A stretch of 23,583 nt of DNA from Bacillota bacterium (GTDB lineage Bacteria > Bacillota_I > Bacilli_A > Erysipelotrichales > Erysipelotrichaceae). Made by a program: the position numbers and the translations under genes. Positions 1 to 7,391 of the stretch are shown here, piece by piece. The notes under the pieces were generated by a model. It did no database searches. It was not told the DNA's origin and saw nothing but the letters and a program-made list of their open reading frames with translations. The stretch covers positions 1-23,583 of the forward strand of contig JAEWFZ010000004.1 in the NCBI GenBank assembly GCA_023388535.1. Direction: 5' to 3'. Position 1 is the stretch's first letter. Each line of letters begins with the position of its first letter.

Positions 1-87
1 TTCTGATTTCTTTTTACCACTTAAATATAAATTAACGATTTGTGTTTTAAATTCTTCAGTGAATGTTCTTCGGCTTCTTTTTGACAT
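1..87 (-). CDS. IS3-family transposase OrfA, N-terminus (cut by window edge)
   Basis: Twenty-nine codons are visible from an ATG at 87 running off the left edge. The peptide begins MSKRSRRTFTEEFK and continues with TQIVNLYLSGKKKSE, the typical start of the helix-turn-helix OrfA of IS3-type elements, which binds the element ends and is fused to the OrfB integrase by frameshifting. An AGGA ribosome binding site lies 8 bases upstream. The rest of the element lies outside the window, so completeness cannot be judged. The family call rests on the short N-terminal signature only. Confidence 0.75.
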   Translation of the reverse strand, partial: MSKRSRRTFTEEFKTQIVNLYLSGKKKSE

Positions 88-157
88 AATGGATTCCTAC
101 TTTCTTTAATTACATCTTATCAAACAACTTTGTTTATCGCGATATAACTAATTTATT

Positions 158-186
158 TGTCCATTAAAGTGTAACCCATCCAGACA
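158..186 (-). repeat. candidate terminal inverted repeat of the IS element
   Basis: Read on the minus strand, this stretch starts TGTCTGG, contains GGGTTACACTTTAATGGACA and lies about 70-100 bases before orfA. IS3-group ends commonly start with TG and have a GACCCC...GTTGGACA-like layout, which this resembles loosely. The matching opposite end is outside the window, so the boundary is a guess. Confidence 0.35.
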
Positions 187-309
187 TTAAATTTAAGGGT
201 ATTGTGCATCAAGTGTTAGACAATAATTTTATCTTCTGTAATCTTACGTCAATGATATATATTGTTCGTATCTTACTCTAAATATTTGTTGTTATCAAAT
301 TAAAACTAA
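187..309. other. intergenic gap beside the IS element
   Basis: AT-rich, with no open frame of useful length and no clear hairpin-plus-T-run terminator for the HD-domain gene that ends at 310. It may hold the outer flank of the IS insertion, including any target duplication. Confidence 0.5.
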
Positions 310-927
310 CTATTTTAGATTAATTTCCCTATTGATTTGAATAAGAAACGCTTCCATAAATTGATGGCGTTCTTGAGCCAGTATTTTTCCTTTAGGTGTA
401 TTCATCAAATCTTTAAGTTTCAATAATTTGTCGTCAAAATGTTGTAAGATTGAGCGTTTCTTTCGATATTGTTGTAGTGAATCTATCGTTTCTGAATCGC
501 CATCTTCGCCATATAATTTACTGCCTCTAAAGCCACCGTACATGCAAGCTCGAGCAATACCAATTGCCCCTATTGCATCCAAATAATCCGCATCTTGAAC
601 GACCTTAGCAACCTCGGATAACTTTCCATTATTAAATCCACCTTTAAACCCAAAATTACTTAAATCAGACTCTAATTGTAAATAATCATTTTCACTCAGT
701 GTAATGGACGTTTCCTGAAGCAACTGATTTAAGTCTTTGCTGATGTTTCCTTGATAAAATTTATCATCAAAGTAATCATGTAACCATGCTGTTAGTTCCA
801 CTAGATAAGCATCTTGATTCTCGTTAATAAACTGTGCGTTATTTACTACCCGTTGTAAATGATCAAAGTCATGACCACTTTGCTCATTCGCAAATTTGTC
901 AATTAAATGTTGTTTTAGTAGTTCCAT
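310..927 (-). CDS. HD-domain phosphohydrolase, YpgQ/YedJ-like
   Basis: A 205-residue protein of the HD metal-dependent phosphohydrolase superfamily. Visible metal-binding residues are H23 (in HDFDHLQRV, residues 19-27), H50-D51 (WLHDYFDDKF) and D112 with D115 in the VVQDADYLDAIGAIGIARA block. That block and the later HFDDKLLKL (163-171) are typical of the YpgQ/YedJ group. The Bacillus member is a soluble nucleotide pyrophosphohydrolase; the substrate here is inferred. The ATG at 927 was chosen because it has a TAGGAG ribosome binding site about 8 bases upstream and overlaps the stop of the preceding gene as TAATG, implying translational coupling. An upstream in-frame extension would run into that gene. 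Confidence 0.85.
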   Translation of the reverse strand: MELLKQHLIDKFANEQSGHDFDHLQRVVNNAQFINENQDAYLVELTAWLHDYFDDKFYQGNISKDLNQLLQETSITLSENDYLQLESDLSNFGFKGGFNNGKLSEVAKVVQDADYLDAIGAIGIARACMYGGFRGSKLYGEDGDSETIDSLQQYRKKRSILQHFDDKLLKLKDLMNTPKGKILAQERHQFMEAFLIQINREINLK

Positions 928-1457
928 TATAAATCTCCTAGACGATTTACCAGCAATCCGGTAATGATTAACCAGACTAGCATTAGTATAATCAACGCCG
1001 GCCACAACCATTGTAAATTAAAACGAACATACAAAATCGTTAATGAAGAAATCACCGCAAATCCATTATAAAGAAATCGATAGCCTGACATAAACCGTCT
1101 TCTTAAATCTGAGCTCGACAAATAGTAAATAATCTCATAGACGGTGGCACTAAGGATAATAAAAATCATCCATGAATTCAGTACTTCCCATAAATTAGGT
1201 GGCCATTTGAAAGTAATCCAAACCCGATAAGACATGACAAAAACAACCACAGCCGTAAGTGCTGATGAAAACATTAAAGAGCGTGTTTTTTGACTTTGAG
1301 TCAACAAAAGAGTCGTAGAAGTAAAACTAATCCAAGGACTAATAATTAAGATTAAAATTTCAGAATAAAATCCCATGAAAACAATTAACATGGCGATTAT
1401 AGTCAATAGAATAAAGGTAATGATTTTTGAATTAAACCAAAGATAACGGCGTTGCAT
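927..1457 (-). CDS. multi-span membrane protein of unknown function
   Basis: A 176-residue protein with five or six hydrophobic segments, roughly residues 12-30, 33-50, 59-77, 93-111, 132-147 and 151-170, and short basic loops such as RRRF and KTR. I do not recognise the family. It is the first gene of a two-gene operon with the HD-domain protein, whose start overlaps its stop. The ATG at 1457 is preferred over the one at 1472: it follows a GGAGG site, whereas the TATAAT at 1485-1480 predicts transcription starting at about 1473, leaving the earlier ATG without a leader. The GGAGG-to-ATG distance is only 4 bases, which is short. Confidence 0.75.
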   Translation of the reverse strand: MQRRYLWFNSKIITFILLTIIAMLIVFMGFYSEILILIISPWISFTSTTLLLTQSQKTRSLMFSSALTAVVVFVMSYRVWITFKWPPNLWEVLNSWMIFIILSATVYEIIYYLSSSDLRRRFMSGYRFLYNGFAVISSLTILYVRFNLQWLWPALIILMLVWLIITGLLVNRLGDL

Positions 1458-1479
1458 AAAACCTCCAAACATACATATG

Positions 1480-1509
1480 ATTATACCATCAGCCTCTAAG
1501 CAATAACAA
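1480..1509 (-). promoter_or_regulatory. promoter of membrane protein/HD operon
   Basis: A TATAAT at 1485-1480 preceded by TGG makes an extended -10. A weak -35 TTGTTA lies 18 bases upstream at 1509-1504. The -35 sits inside the T-run of the opp operon terminator, so the two transcription units are packed end to start. Confidence 0.65.
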
Positions 1510-1534
1510 AAAAGAGGTGAATTTAATCACCTCT
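1504..1534 (-). terminator. intrinsic terminator of the opp operon
   Basis: A perfect 8-bp stem (AGAGGTGA / TCACCTCT, arms 1513-1520 and 1527-1534, 6-base loop) is followed on the minus strand by a run of six T. It lies just after the stop of the 65-residue gene at 1543, closing the peptide importer operon. Confidence 0.85.
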
Positions 1535-1542
1535 CCATCATA

Positions 1543-1740
1543 TTATCCTCTTAAAAATAACAAGTAAAAGATAAGGTATAAAGCTCCTAGAAACAATAAT
1601 ACCGGTGGCAAGAGCTTTTTAACAGCGGCTAAGAACATAGCCAAAGTATCTCCCTTTTCAAATTCGATATCTTTAAGTTTTTTATTTAAAGCTTCTATTT
1701 CTTCCCTTGTATATTCTTTAGGTTTCTTTCTAAAACTCAT
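1543..1740 (-). CDS. small single-span membrane protein, last gene of opp operon
   Basis: A 65-residue protein. The N-terminal half is charged and helical (residues 1-33, with EEIEALNKKLKDIEFEK), and a hydrophobic segment fills about residues 38-62, ending LLFLRG. The charged half is likely cytoplasmic. I do not recognise the family. It starts 3 bases after the oppF stop, with a GAGG site inside the end of oppF, and is followed directly by the operon terminator, so it is certainly co-transcribed with the importer. A role as an accessory subunit is inferred from position only. Confidence 0.7.
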   Translation of the reverse strand: MSFRKKPKEYTREEIEALNKKLKDIEFEKGDTLAMFLAAVKKLLPPVLLFLGALYLIFYLLFLRG

Positions 1741-1743
1741 AGG

Positions 1744-3291
1744 TTAAGCCTCGGTTTGCTTATCATATAAATGGCAGGCTACTAAATGATCCTTTTCAAT
1801 TTCTTGCAATTCTGGTTCAAACTTAAAGCAACGTTCGAACGCAAACGGACAACGAGTGTTAAAACGGCAGCCTTCAGGAGGTCTAACCGCCGAAGGGATA
1901 TCCCCTTCAAGGATTTGAAGCTCCGTCGCTTTTCCGTCCACATCGGTACGAGGAATCGCTTGAAGCAAAGCTTTAGTATATGGATGAAGTGCGTTATCGA
2001 AAATACGTTCCGATGAAGCTAATTCAACCACATTACCTAAGTACATGACCGCAATTCTATCAGAAATATATTTTACAACCGACAAGTCGTGTGTAATAAA
2101 TAAGTAGGTTAATCCAAACTCTTCCTTAAGATCTTGAAGTAAGTTAATAATTTGAGATTGGATAGAAACGTCCAATGCCGAAACTGCTTCGTCACAGACA
2201 ATGAATTTTGGTCGTAACGCTAAGGCTCTAGCAATACCTATTCTTTGCCTTTGACCGCCTGAGAATTGGTGTGGATAACGGTGTATGAAGTATGGCGCTA
2301 AACCACATTCTTCCATAATTTGTTGAATGTATTCGTTGTAGCCCTTTGATTTTTCGTTTTTAAAGAAACCATGAGCAACAATTCCTTCACCGATAATTTG
2401 ACCAACTGTTAAACGTGGATTCAACGAAGAAAACGGATCTTGGAAAATGAACTGTAAATCTCTACGTAATAGACGCATTTCTTTTGTGGTAAGTTGAGAC
2501 AAATCAATTCCATCGTCTCTCTGAGCTTCATATTTTTCAAACTCAGGATGACCTTTCAGTTCATTTCTCATAGCTTCTATCTTTTCTGATGCAGCTGCGA
2601 TTTCTTTTTCCTTTGCTTGTATTTTGGCATAGGTTGTTTCAATTTCTTTATCGATTTTAGCTAATTCAGCTTCGTTCTCATGAATCTTATCAGCCGTTTT
2701 CGAAGTTTCTAATTCGCCAATTTTTTGATTTAGAACCGCGTTTTCAACCGTTAGTTGGTAATGATCAAGCAGAACTTTTGATACTTGAGATAAGTCCTTA
2801 TGAACGACAAGACCACCGGCGATTCTCAAAATATTGGAATAACGATTATTCAGTTCGCGGCGCGCAATTAAAAGCTTATCTTCAGCTTCATTTCGAGCTA
2901 AACCTGGCTCAGCATTTTTAACATTTTCGCTGAGTTTTTCAACGTCTTTGACCGCTACTAAATAATTTGGGAATTGTTTAGGTAAGGTCTTGATAACTTC
3001 TTCAACATACTTTGGAGCAATTTCAGCTAGCGTATTCCCGTAGTACAGGGTTGCTCCATCGGTTTGTTCATAAAGTTGTACGATGGTTCTACCGAAGGTT
3101 GATTTACCACAGCCGGACTCACCAACTACACCTAAGGTTTCACCTTTGTAAATATCTAAACTAATATTTTCATTCGCATGAACATATAGTTGTTCTCTTT
3201 GAAATATACTTTTCTTTTTAATTGGAAAGTATTTTTTTAGATTTCGTACTGATAATAATGGTGTTGCATGATTTTTTTGAACATTACTCAT
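1744..3291 (-). CDS. oppF: oligopeptide ABC transporter ATPase OppF with large coiled-coil insertion
   Basis: A 515-residue ATPase of the peptide importer; the family is usually about 310-340 residues. Walker A GESGCGKS is at 57-64, Q-loop FQDP at 283-286, signature FSGGQRQR at 343-350, Walker B ending CDE at 366-368 and the H-loop histidine at 401. The oligopeptide C-terminal domain has HPYTKALL (436-443) and cysteines 475, 481, 488 and 506, spaced as in family members reported to bind an iron-sulfur cluster. Between Walker A and the Q-loop, residues about 87-260 are extra and rich in Glu, Lys and Ala in heptad-like order, so probably a coiled coil. The start overlaps oppD by 8 bases. Its AAGGAG lies about 15 bases upstream, so translation may depend on coupling. 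Confidence 0.93.
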   Translation of the reverse strand: MSNVQKNHATPLLSVRNLKKYFPIKKKSIFQREQLYVHANENISLDIYKGETLGVVGESGCGKSTFGRTIVQLYEQTDGATLYYGNTLAEIAPKYVEEVIKTLPKQFPNYLVAVKDVEKLSENVKNAEPGLARNEAEDKLLIARRELNNRYSNILRIAGGLVVHKDLSQVSKVLLDHYQLTVENAVLNQKIGELETSKTADKIHENEAELAKIDKEIETTYAKIQAKEKEIAAASEKIEAMRNELKGHPEFEKYEAQRDDGIDLSQLTTKEMRLLRRDLQFIFQDPFSSLNPRLTVGQIIGEGIVAHGFFKNEKSKGYNEYIQQIMEECGLAPYFIHRYPHQFSGGQRQRIGIARALALRPKFIVCDEAVSALDVSIQSQIINLLQDLKEEFGLTYLFITHDLSVVKYISDRIAVMYLGNVVELASSERIFDNALHPYTKALLQAIPRTDVDGKATELQILEGDIPSAVRPPEGCRFNTRCPFAFERCFKFEPELQEIEKDHLVACHLYDKQTEA

Positions 3292-4282
3292 ATAGCTTAG
3301 TACGATCTCCTTTCTCTGGATAGAAACAACGAATCGATTGTTCGTCGTTGACCTGAATTAGTTCTGGCATTTCCAGATGACATTTTTCAGTGGCGTATTT
3401 ACATCTAGGCGCAAAGCGACAACCTTCTGGTAAGTCAAATGGATGAGGTACCGCGCCTGGAATAGCATCCAAACGGACATTTGGATCACTTGATAAACTA
3501 GGGATAGAGTCCAATAAAGCCTCTGTATAAGGATGTTGGTAATCACCTTTAGCTCTAAAGATATTTTCAACTGGTGATTTCTCAACTACTTGACCACAAT
3601 ACATTACTGCAACATCGTCCGCCATTTGGTTTATTACACCTAAGTCATGGGTAATAAAGAGAATAGCCGTTCCTGTTTCGCGTTTAAGCTCATTCATCAA
3701 CTTCAAAATTTGAGCCTGAATGGTAACGTCTAAAGCCGTTGTTGGTTCATCCGCAATCAATAATTTAGGACGACAAGCTAGAGCCATCGCAATCATGACT
3801 CGTTGGCTCATACCTCCAGATAGCTGGAACGGATATTGTTTAGCTACTACTTCCGGATTCGGAATTTTAACCATGGATAAAAGTTCCACCACCCGCTGAC
3901 TAGCCTGTTTTTTATTCATTTCTTGGTGAAGTATTAACACCTCAGACAGTTGACGTTCTACAGAATAAACAGGGTTTAGAGAAGTCATCGGTTCTTGGAA
4001 GATAATTGAAACTTCATTTCCGCGGATATGACGCATTTGTTCAGGTGTATATTCAGAAATTAATTTTCCATCAAACCAGATTTCTCCATCATAGATTTTC
4101 TGATTGGACTCAAATAGTTTAAGGATAGACATAGCGGTTTGAGTTTTACCTGAACCAGATTCACCAACAACCCCTAAAGTCTTTCCTTCCTCAACGGATA
4201 AATTAACTCCATCAACCGCTCTAACCAACCCTCTACGGGTGTTAAAGTAGGTATGTAAATTTTTAATTTCTAATAAGGACAT
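3284..4282 (-). CDS. oppD: oligopeptide ABC transporter ATPase OppD
   Basis: A 332-residue ATPase of normal family length that pairs with OppF on the cytoplasmic side to drive peptide import. Walker A GESGSGKT is at 40-47, the Q-loop glutamine at 96, signature LSGGMSQR at 154-161, Walker B LLIADE at 174-179 and H-loop histidine at 212. The C-terminal oligopeptide domain carries HPYTEALL at 250-257 and cysteines 288, 294, 301 and 319, in the same spacing as in OppF. An AAGGAG site lies 6 bases before the ATG, 13 bases after oppC. Unlike its partner, it has no insertion between Walker A and the Q-loop, which is useful as an internal control. Confidence 0.95.
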   Translation of the reverse strand: MSLLEIKNLHTYFNTRRGLVRAVDGVNLSVEEGKTLGVVGESGSGKTQTAMSILKLFESNQKIYDGEIWFDGKLISEYTPEQMRHIRGNEVSIIFQEPMTSLNPVYSVERQLSEVLILHQEMNKKQASQRVVELLSMVKIPNPEVVAKQYPFQLSGGMSQRVMIAMALACRPKLLIADEPTTALDVTIQAQILKLMNELKRETGTAILFITHDLGVINQMADDVAVMYCGQVVEKSPVENIFRAKGDYQHPYTEALLDSIPSLSSDPNVRLDAIPGAVPHPFDLPEGCRFAPRCKYATEKCHLEMPELIQVNDEQSIRCFYPEKGDRTKLYE

Positions 4283-4295
4283 AGTTTGCTCCTTC

Positions 4296-6167
4296 CTATT
4301 TTTCGTTAGATTTAGGGTCTAATGCGTCACGCAAGCCGTCACCCAATAAGTTAATGGATAGAGCAGTGATAAAGACCATAAATCCTGGGAAGATCCAACG
4401 CCACCAATAGTTCGCTAAAACTTCCATTTCTTGCGCATCTGTCAACATATTACCCCATGAAGGATAAGGTTGAGGTACCCCAAATCCTAAGAATGATAAT
4501 CCCGCTTCGGTTAATAACGAACCCGCATAACCAAGGGTCATTTGTACAATAACTATATTCAATACGTTCGGTAAAATATGACGAAGAATAATTCCGCGCT
4601 CTTTAATACCTAAAGCTCTGGCCGCTAGAACGAAGTCTTTCTCACGTTCTTGCAAGATTTGTCCACGAACTAGACGTGCTATTCCTGTCCAGCCAATAAT
4701 ACCGAGGATAACCATTACCATTATCATTCTCTGCATAGGTGTCGTATCAATTGGCAACATTGCGGATATGGTAATGACCAATGGATAGAAAGGGAATGAA
4801 CCGATTATTTCGGCAAAACGCATTAGTAGGTTGTCTATACGGCCACCATAGAAACCAGCGATCATTCCAACAATTACACCAATGATAACCTGAATAATTA
4901 CCGCAACAGCACCAATAGTTAGGGTAATTCTACCCCCGTGCAATAAACGACTAAACATATCTCTACCTAAATCATCTGATCCTAATAAAAACCCATTATT
5001 ACCCCAGGTGATAATATTTCCATTTTCTTCAACTGCATAGTTTTGAAAATAACCGGTTGAGAAATACGCTAAATCCTTGACACCATCAGGAATCATAGTT
5101 TCTCCATAGAAATTAGATCCCCAGGTAATGTAACTACCATCTTCTAATTGTGCGACGAAGTGATCGCGTCCAGCTTCAACCGAAACGACTTTTTGTTTAA
5201 TCTCAGGCATGCGACCTGCTGGATATTGCTTAGGACCCCATAAATAGAAGTTCCCGTCTTCATCAACAGCCGCCGCATTCTTAAACGAAATCGCAAAATC
5301 CACTACTTTTACTGATCCGTCTTTCAGCTCTTTAGGCATATATTCGGCTTGAACCGATCCACGAGCTCCCGCGACATCTAAGGTACCATTTTTGAGCAGA
5401 ACCATAATATTCATACTCGTAGTTTTGAAATCAACAACATTATCTTGCCAAGAAGAAGGAATACGATCTAATTGATTGGCTAAAGTAGCCCCCCAAGCGA
5501 CAACATTACCTTTCTTGGTTAAAATAACGGAATAAATATCCCCTGCTCCTACTTTTTGAATACCTTCTGATTCAACAACAAGTAGTTTGTTATCTTTAGT
5601 CATACTAGCCGGACATCCTGTCGGCGGACAAATAACCGTTGAACCAGCTCCATCTTTTGGTGCTAAAACTTCAATTCCTGCTTGACCAAAGTCGTTTTTA
5701 CCCCAGCCGAAGAAAGTACCTTGCTTCGTAAAACCAACAATATGTCGGTCACCAGAGGCTACTTGTTCAACGCCTTCAGCATCAATCAGGTCTTGAACAT
5801 CTTTAGGAATCGTTAATACTCCGGAGAAGTCCTTACCCCAAGTGTGAACATTGCCAGTTTTAGATACAGCAACAGAATAGGAGATACCAGACTCAATCTG
5901 TTGTACTCCTTCCCTTTCTAAAGCTTTAGGAAAATTCATATAACCATATCCCGGCTTAATGTTTCTTAAAACCGGTTGGTTAAAGTATGGATCAAAAGGA
6001 GTTAATGATGATCCAATAAACACCAACGCAAATATTGAAACAAATACAACAAAACCAAATATTGCTAACTTGTTACGTACTAGGTTATTAATTACTGTTC
6101 GAGTTGGCGACTGAATCGCTTCTTCTACAAGTAACTCTTTAGCAGTCTTTTTTTCTTTTTTTGCCAT
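4296..6167 (-). CDS. oppC: OppC permease with inserted seven-blade RCC1-like propeller
   Basis: A 623-residue permease; OppC is usually about 300. Residues 1-75 look like the normal N-terminus, with a membrane span at about 33-53. The usual GSDDLGRDMFSRLLHGGR entry to the transport domain comes only at 396-413, followed by membrane spans and the EAA loop (about 507-541). The intervening 84-393 hold seven repeats with the RCC1 pattern V..V.(A/S)G..(H/Y)....t..G.v..WG, starting near residues 88, 133, 203, 244, 286, 327 and 363. Blade 4 is the most diverged, ending DVAGARG. By normal topology the loop after the first span is extracellular. C180 and C185 form a possible disulfide pair. GGAGG lies 5 bases before the ATG and overlaps the oppB stop. 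Confidence 0.93.
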   Translation of the reverse strand: MAKKEKKTAKELLVEEAIQSPTRTVINNLVRNKLAIFGFVVFVSIFALVFIGSSLTPFDPYFNQPVLRNIKPGYGYMNFPKALEREGVQQIESGISYSVAVSKTGNVHTWGKDFSGVLTIPKDVQDLIDAEGVEQVASGDRHIVGFTKQGTFFGWGKNDFGQAGIEVLAPKDGAGSTVICPPTGCPASMTKDNKLLVVESEGIQKVGAGDIYSVILTKKGNVVAWGATLANQLDRIPSSWQDNVVDFKTTSMNIMVLLKNGTLDVAGARGSVQAEYMPKELKDGSVKVVDFAISFKNAAAVDEDGNFYLWGPKQYPAGRMPEIKQKVVSVEAGRDHFVAQLEDGSYITWGSNFYGETMIPDGVKDLAYFSTGYFQNYAVEENGNIITWGNNGFLLGSDDLGRDMFSRLLHGGRITLTIGAVAVIIQVIIGVIVGMIAGFYGGRIDNLLMRFAEIIGSFPFYPLVITISAMLPIDTTPMQRMIMVMVILGIIGWTGIARLVRGQILQEREKDFVLAARALGIKERGIILRHILPNVLNIVIVQMTLGYAGSLLTEAGLSFLGFGVPQPYPSWGNMLTDAQEMEVLANYWWRWIFPGFMVFITALSINLLGDGLRDALDPKSNEK

Positions 6168-6176
6168 AATAACCTC

Positions 6177-7163
6177 CTAGTCCAGGCGAATTCTCGGGTC
6201 AACTAACGCATACCCTAAATCCATTAATAAGTTAGACGATAACGATAATATCGTATAAAACATGTTCATCGATAGAACCAATTGCATATCACGGGACAAA
6301 ACCCCTTGAATTAATAAACGGCCAATTCCGTTATAGGAAAATATTTGTTCGGTAATTGCTGCACCACCAAATAAACCAGCGATACTCCAAGCAACAATAG
6401 TCACCACTGGAATCAGAGCATTACGGAAAGCGTGTCCATAAATGACCGTCTTCTCTGCAACTCCTTTTGAACGCGCCGTACGTACATAGTCTTGACTTAG
6501 AGCTTCAATCATAGCGTTACGGACATAACGAGAAGTAGAAGCAAAACTACCAATAGTAATCGTAATCGTTGGAAGTATTAAGGTTCTAATCCAGGAAATA
6601 AAATATTGCCAATCTGTCGGACTTTGAATTCTATTAGGCATTTGACCAAAAGGAAGCCATTGTAATTTAGCCGCAAACAGATAGATTAAACTCAAGCCTA
6701 TAAAGAAAGTCGGTAAGGAGAATCCCACCATCGACATTACTTGCCAGAATCTATCAAAAAACTTCCCTTGTTTAACCGCCGATTTTATCCCTACCCATAA
6801 CGAAAAGAGGAAGGCTATAATCGTCGCTCCGATGTTCAATATCAAAGTATTCTTCAATGGTTCTTTAATAACTTCGCTAACGGAACGTTTGAATTGTGTA
6901 GAATAACCCAAATCGCCAGAAGCTAAAGTTGTTACCCATTTCGCGTATTGAATAGGAAGCGGTTGATCGAATCCATATCTACGAGCTGTTTCTTCATACA
7001 TCATTTGATAAATCTCAGGATTCTTAGCCGTTTGAACATCAATCGTCATATATCGTTTAACTGGATCACCCGGCATCGCACGCATCATTCCAAATAGAAT
7101 TAATGAAATGATGAAGAAGACAGGGATTAAAGTTATAATTCGTTTTATCGTATATTTAATCAT
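6177..7163 (-). CDS. oppB: oligopeptide ABC transporter permease OppB
   Basis: A 328-residue inner permease subunit that forms the peptide channel with OppC. It opens MIKYTIKRIITLIPVFFIIS, typical of DppB/OppB, has the conserved RAMPGDP after the first span, and carries the EAA coupling loop SQDYVRTARSKGV with FRNALIPV. Length is normal and no extra domain is seen. The ATG at 7163 was chosen because AAGGAG lies 9 bases upstream; the possible TTG at 7208 lacks a ribosome binding site and would add an untypical charged N-terminus. It lies 228 bases after oppA with its own putative promoter between. Confidence 0.95.
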   Translation of the reverse strand: MIKYTIKRIITLIPVFFIISLILFGMMRAMPGDPVKRYMTIDVQTAKNPEIYQMMYEETARRYGFDQPLPIQYAKWVTTLASGDLGYSTQFKRSVSEVIKEPLKNTLILNIGATIIAFLFSLWVGIKSAVKQGKFFDRFWQVMSMVGFSLPTFFIGLSLIYLFAAKLQWLPFGQMPNRIQSPTDWQYFISWIRTLILPTITITIGSFASTSRYVRNAMIEALSQDYVRTARSKGVAEKTVIYGHAFRNALIPVVTIVAWSIAGLFGGAAITEQIFSYNGIGRLLIQGVLSRDMQLVLSMNMFYTILSLSSNLLMDLGYALVDPRIRLD

Positions 7164-7259
7164 GGTTTCATACTCCTTAATACCTTTTAATAGTTTAGCT
7201 GTTTTCAACTTAAAACTAGATAATGTAGTTTCATCTCAATTTTAAACATTAACTAATAC

Positions 7260-7288
7260 ATTATACTAGATTAGCTCAAAGTTGAAAA
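7260..7288 (-). promoter_or_regulatory. putative internal promoter of oppBCDF
   Basis: TATAAT at 7265-7260 with a TTTTCA -35 (7288-7283) at 17-base spacing. It lies 97 bases upstream of the oppB start, so the permease and ATPase genes could be transcribed without oppA. Confidence 0.5.
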
Positions 7289-7297
7289 GAGCTAATC
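7269..7297. promoter_or_regulatory. inverted repeat overlapping the oppB promoter (candidate operator)
   Basis: Perfect 9-bp arms GATTAGCTC (7269-7277) and GAGCTAATC (7289-7297) with an 11-base spacer. It covers the -35 and most of the -35/-10 spacer of the putative oppB promoter. It has no T-run, so it is more likely a protein-binding site than a terminator, though a structured RNA is possible if transcribed from oppA. Confidence 0.45.
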
Positions 7298-7333
7298 AGC
7301 ATCTTGTAATTCTTTCACTATACCCATAGAAAA

Positions 7334-7368
7334 GAAAGGGAATTAAGGAAGACCTTAATTCCACTTTC
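7334..7368 (-). terminator. hairpin after oppA, probably partial terminator
   Basis: A 10-bp perfect stem (GGAATTAAGG / CCTTAATTCC, arms 7339-7348 and 7353-7362, 4-base loop) extends another 5 bp past a single bulge. On the minus strand it is followed by CTTTCTTTTC, a broken T-rich tail. Such intercistronic hairpins after a binding-protein gene usually let part of transcription through and stabilise the upstream message, giving more OppA than transporter. Confidence 0.65.
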
Positions 7369-7391
7369 ATTATCTAATGTTTAATTACTTT

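Noticed and set aside
4296..6167. Chimeric assembly or gene-fusion artefact explaining the RCC1 segment
   Set aside because: The reading frame is continuous, both permease halves are complementary and complete, and the operon context on both sides is normal. Read data would still settle it.
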